Shown here piece after piece: positions 59,476 to 64,000 of a stretch of 64,000 bases of DNA (its first letter is position 1; each line of letters begins with the position of its first letter). The translations under genes were made by a program, and so were the position numbers. The stretch comes from Certhia americana. Lineage: Eukaryota > Chordata > Aves > Passeriformes > Certhiidae. Below the pieces are notes generated by a model that saw only the letters and a program-made list of their open reading frames with translations, was not told the origin of the DNA and ran no database searches. The stretch spans positions 2,872,961-2,936,960 of the forward strand of contig CM031878.1 of the NCBI GenBank assembly GCA_018697195.1, read 5' to 3'.

Positions 59476-60569
59476 ACGTTCTGTGGATCTTCCCACAGTG
59501 ACTAGGAACCTAAAAAATTAACCTGTGTGTTACTAAATGGATCAGAATCAAGATGTCATTACATGAGAAGCCATACTCCCAGGGAACTAATAATCATAAG
59601 AACTCAATGCTTAAATGTTTATGGATTGTAAATTGTTACTGTAAAGTAAGATTTCCAAGATAAAAGGAGGAAGTAGGATCAATATCAGTGTCAGCTCTCT
59701 GATACTCGAGTGATGACATCTCCCTTTTTTCTCAATCCATTGTGAAGGCTTCTGAGCAGAGGTTCTAAACAGGCAACTAAACATTTTCTATAAGTGTTTC
59801 TTCCAAATAAAAAACATGTTTGGTTTGACTGAACTCATACATCATTTATACTCCCTTTCTTTTGATATTTTGGCTCTTTAGATAACTGGAAATATTCTCT
59901 GCAGAACCAGCTCAATTTTAAGCTCATATTGCAAATTCTTTGAAAAAAAATTTAAAAATTAAAAAAAAAAGAAATATATATATATATATATGTTTCATAT
60001 TCATTTTGGGGAGTACCCATGGTGTAGGAGTCACTTTGATGAGTTTGATGTACACAATAAAATAAAGGAAGGAGCTTTCAGACAGTGAAGCAGCACAGGC
60101 ATGATCATCCAGAAGATAGTGAAGAGAAGGACATCCTTTCTAGCTGAAAGCTGTCTTATCTTATATTCTCCTCCTAAGAGAGAGGGCAAAATCAAGGTTA
60201 ACCTTATATGCAAAAAAAAATGTGCTTTCACATGTGCTGATGTTTCTGGAGATAGAAGTAAAGTTCTCACAAAAGCAAGTGATGAAATATCTTTGTATGT
60301 CATTCCCTAACTCTTAACTACTCAGAACTGACAAAGCCCTCCCATAGGCAGAAATTTGAAATTTCTGAAAATGTTGAACTATGGACCTAACTATAAACAT
60401 CTTGGGGTGGGTTTTTTTTGTTTGTTTGTTTTTTGGTTTGTTTTTTTTTTCTCAGAAAGTATCAAAGTTTAGGTTTGCTAAATAGAATTTCTATAGATGT
60501 TTGAAAGTTAATTAAATAAATCCGCCAAGAAAAGGGGATTTCTCAGACAAAGGGAAGAAACACACTGTG
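59476..60569. other. AT-rich unique DNA, no gene seen
   Basis: Includes an A-rich patch with a (TA)n run (59941-59991) and a T/G-rich patch (60411-60450). Opposite-strand frames of 90 and 69 codons overlap at 60031-60310 without recognised motifs. Confidence 0.5.
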
Positions 60570-61655
60570 TTTACCACACAAATTGTATTCAAGGCAGTGA
60601 GAAAAGCTAGGCATGGTGATGCTAAACCACGCTTATGGTTTCACTTATTTGATGTGCTCATGGAGTGCATCAAAAATGGGCTGAAAATCGGTGAAAGATG
60701 GGAAACAAAGGAAGGAATAAATAGTCAGTGGCACAAGGTGAACAGTGGGATGCCTCGCCTCATTGTTCTGCATTAGATCTTGTGTTTGAAATCTGTATTA
60801 ATGATCTTGAAAGAGGGTAATACTGAGGTTAGCAAAACTTGCAGATGACACAAAGTTATTTAGCAAGCACAGACCAGAGAGATCCGTGAGGAACTTCAAA
60901 GAGACTTAACTAAACCATGTGGGGGCAAATGAAGTTCAATGCCAGTAAATGCAAAGTAAGGCATACTGAAGGGAAAAAAATAAATTAAACTGCTTGTACA
61001 TCTGACAGGGGTATACATTCACTGTCTCAACCCAGGAAAAGAATCTGGGTATCAATGAAGACAGATTTCTCCACCATATGCAGCTGTAGTTTTAAGAAAA
61101 AAAAAATTCAAACAAGATGTGAGGCTTCATAAGAACTGAGATGGGGATTGATGCAGTAAATACTACACAGCCAAACTATAAATCAAAATGTGGTCTCATC
61201 TGGAAAAATTTGTGAAGTATCATTTCACTACTGTAAAAATAAAATAACAAAAAAAAAAAAAAGAAAGGAAAAAATTGACAAATGAAAGTGATCCTTTGGG
61301 GAACACACACAAAAAAAATAGAAAGATAAAAAAAATTGTCATGTAGAATGATTGAAAAGATTGAAAAGAGTTACCTTAGAAATGAGAGGGACAAAAGGAC
61401 ATAATGAAAGGATAATAATAAATGACTGAGGGAAGATAAATTAGGTGCTCCTCTTCTCAGCTAGTGGCAGCACAAGAGAACGTGCAATAAAATTAAGGAG
61501 GCTGGCAAGTTCAAAACAGATAAAAGGCAACAGTGGTCTTTTTTTCTTCTACAATGAGTAATTAAGCCAGGGAACCTTCTGAGACACCAGAAGTGATAAC
61601 TAAAGGACTCTTCAAATAAATATTTAAACAGACAACAAGAATTGCTAAAGTAGAA
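60570..61655 (+). mobile_element. ancient CR1/L3-type LINE, RT to ORF2 end
   Basis: A degraded reverse-transcriptase region in + orientation. The frame at 60567-60776 ends in S-G-M-P-R-L-I-V-L, corresponding to the S-G-V-P-Q-G-S-V-L block of CR1-clade RTs. I-N-D-L (60797-60808) and L-A-D-D-T-K (60838-60855, the catalytic Asp-Asp) follow, in different phases because of an indel. Later come 'gaagttcaatgccagtaaatg' and, near 61460-61580, the 'gttcaaaacagataaaagg' and 'gagtaattaa' blocks of L3-type C-terminal coding sequence. Many stops and A-rich insertions (61248-61270) show it is old and inactive. It is about 1.1 kb, and the most complete RT remnant here. Confidence 0.82.
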
Positions 61656-64000
61656 ATAAAAAGGCCAAATATTTTTTGGGAAGTATTTGAAAGCTCTCTT
61701 TAGAATGCCAGATTTCTTGAACTCTCCTTTGGAGAGCTCTTTTAGTCTTGTGCCCAAATCCCACAAACTTTGGAGGAAAGAGACCCTGAGGACCTAGTGG
61801 CTCATAATTCACATCATGTGATTCCTATATTTGAGCATGCTGAGCACCAGTCTTGATTCTCTGCACACAGAATGTTACTTCAGCTTTGTACCAAATATTT
61901 ATTTCCAGACATTCAGCTCGAAAAAGTTCCTCAGCACCAGCATGACCATTGAAGAGGGACACTAAGGTTCTGTGTGATATCCTGTGTTTACTGCCCCAAA
62001 TTCTTTTAGATACAGTGCTCACAAATCATGGAGGTGAGACACTGGGCTACAGGGATTCAGGATGAGTCCCATCAGAGCAGCACATGCCTCGCTCTAAACT
62101 GTGTATTGAGCCAGGCTGCCTACACTGGTTCAACCCGTTATTATTTGTCCTCCCCCTCTCCTGGGCTGCCTGCTCCATCAAATCATCAATGTTTTTCTTT
62201 CAGATTGCAGGTTTGCCCACTGAAGTTGTGATGAATGCCCTTGTGTTTGTAGGCTGTCAAACACAACAAGGTTCCCACCTCATTGGAGGCTTAGGTTGTG
62301 AAATATCAAGAACTTGAAGCAGTACCAGTCCATCCCAGGGAAAGAGCAAAGGAGACACTTTCCTCCCTTTAGTAGTGAATGCCAGCCTGGAGTACCCCAA
62401 CATCTGACACTATGAGTGGTGAGCCAAACCTCTGCTGTCTAGCAGCTCTCTGACACTCCTCTTTACAGTCATTAAAATGGAAATGGCATCTGACAGACAT
62501 GAACATCATTTCACTTCCAGCTCCCTCAATTATCTCCTCCTTTCCACTGCCCTCCCACTCTCTGTGTGGTGAGAGAAATATGTTTTCAGAACTGTCATTT
62601 TAAAGAGTAAATACTTGAACCATCAATAACTGCGTGCACTTTGCCCCAGCTGAATGAAAAACCTCCTTTGTGAGCGTAGAAGCAAATGATGCACAGTTAA
62701 GTAGAAAGAAGCTACCTGAATGTACTTATTTCAGCTAACTATTTCAGTATTATGATAGCCTGTTTCCAGTAGATCAAAGAAACCTGGCAGTATTGTTTTT
62801 TTCACACTGTGAGAAGCACAAACATCATTTAAATGCCCCCTCAAAATATTCATGCATCAAAAATCCGTTGAAGGCTCAGTCTATTCCCAAGCTGGCTTTC
62901 AGCCAACATTGTTATGTTGTTGCTGCATCATGATGGAAACAGCAGAGAGTAGAAAACAACAAACAGCAGAAAAGACAAGTCTTTTAAAACAAATCCAAAC
63001 AATTAAAAACAGAAAATAAAATTTAAAAAAAATACCACTATTTAAAATTTCAATGGTAACAAAACTCATTTTTGAATGTTCAGTTATTGATTTAATTTTA
63101 CAAAATGAGATTTTAAATGCTGAATACTATGATCCTGTATTCAGAATTTTTTCTAACCCTTAGTCTAATGTTTTTTATTTTGTTCTGTAAAATATATATA
63201 GCACATGGATGCATTTCTCACTTGATGGAAGTGCTGTAGCTTCACTGAAGCTTACAACTACTTCTCTCATAATGAAGGTCAAGTAAGTAAAGAGACTGAA
63301 AATAAATGGAATTTCTCAGTAGCTGGTGAGCTTTTTCTAAGACAAAGGGTGAATAATATTGCTTCAAACCAAGAATGTTTTCATGACCTCATCTCTGAGA
63401 AAGCTTTGGATTTTCTACTTAGATTCTCTAGTAGATGGAGAATCTAAGCAAGTTATTCAAATGTTTATTTGCCTTTAACTAATCTTATAATTAAAAATAA
63501 ACCCAAAACTCTCATGGTAAACAGAGAAAACTTTTTAGAGAACAAAGAGAGGAAATCTGTGTCACTGAATGAAAAAAAAAGAAAACAAAAACACCCCTTA
63601 GTTGCAATGCTAGCATGTCTTTTGTTCTGTCTTTATAGTCCTGCATGGCTGTGATCCTAGGCTTTATCTACCTAACACAGTTCCCATTTTCAGCCAGTGC
63701 ACACACACTGACACCTCTCATGATAAGCAAAGTCCAAATCTCTCCTTCTCTTCATTCCATGAAATACATCAAAACCAACCATGCCATCATCCCAGGAAGA
63801 AGCTGGGGAAACTACTAGGCTCTGCTGAACATGGACTGACTCAGAGGTTTCTTGACAAAGGTCTTGGCAATCCCTGTCCTCTGTGTTGAAACAGAGGCAC
63901 TGTGTATCCAGAACTACAGCAGTACAGAGACCCTCAGAATTCAATTTCAACTGCATGGATGTAGTATCTGCATTTGGTTTTCAATCCTCATTTAATAATA
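61656..64000. other. AT-rich unique DNA, no gene supported
   Basis: No transposon signature. A reading with an acceptor-like tract (ttttctttcag at 62194-62204) followed by an open stretch of about 37 codons (within the frame 62084-62317) is the only exon-like point and is weak. An 88-codon - strand frame at 63690-63956 has several Cys but no recognised motif. Short A-rich and TA-rich patches occur at 63000-63040 and 63190-63200. Confidence 0.4.

Noticed and set aside
62194..62317. Acceptor-like tract and open stretch suggesting an exon
   Set aside because: A single weak splice signal without donor, partner exon or known protein similarity. Left as a note only.
1..64000. tRNA, rRNA, snRNA or CRISPR arrays
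   Set aside because: I looked for tRNA B-box words, U6/7SK/5S-like starts and regularly spaced direct repeats with unique spacers and saw none. A covariance-model scan would settle small RNAs.

Overview
The window looks like AT-rich, gene-poor nuclear DNA from a bird, most likely a passerine or other neoavian. The evidence is a set of 5'-truncated CR1 LINE copies with the typical avian 3' end, a few solo-LTR-like segments, simple repeats, and no Alu, L1 or bacterial-type gene organisation. The species call rests on familiarity with avian CR1 sequence, not on a database search. I find no intact protein-coding gene, tRNA, rRNA or CRISPR array. Most open frames are short and consistent with chance; the longest ones (1.4-2.5 kb) arise because one strand there lacks adenine.

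Layout. 1-1330 is a relatively CpG-bearing segment with fragmentary exon-like signals but no coherent gene. 1690-2356 is a pyrimidine-rich tract whose last 307 bases (2050-2356) contain no A at all. 2357-5832 is ordinary AT-rich DNA. 5833-6848 is a degenerate ATGG array of about 1 kb. From 6.85 kb to the right end the sequence is intergenic or intronic DNA carrying CR1 copies at 9.2, 13.5, 15.5, 18.3, 19.9, 24.1, 26.9, 34.4, 41.9/42.4, 44.7, 46.9, 47.1, 55.0, 59.3 and 60.6 kb. One CR1 (41.9 kb) is split by a solo LTR of about 450 bp. A second LTR-like segment lies at 33.86 kb. An older CR1/L3-type copy (60.6-61.65 kb) and an old SINE/LINE tail (28.9 kb) are also present. A 10-base N gap sits inside a GAAAGA repeat at 37.2 kb.

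Between the repeats are several unique blocks that keep CpG dinucleotides in a CpG-poor background: 22.2, 33.3, 36.1, 37.7-38.3, 49.5-50.0, 50.6-50.95 and 57.2-57.5 kb. They are candidates for conserved non-coding (regulatory) elements, which would fit a gene desert. Conservation cannot be tested here.

No undescribed biological system could be supported. The most unusual sequence is the adenine-free tract and its CpG-bearing flank at the left end, followed by the nested LTR-in-CR1 insertion and the CpG-retaining unique blocks.
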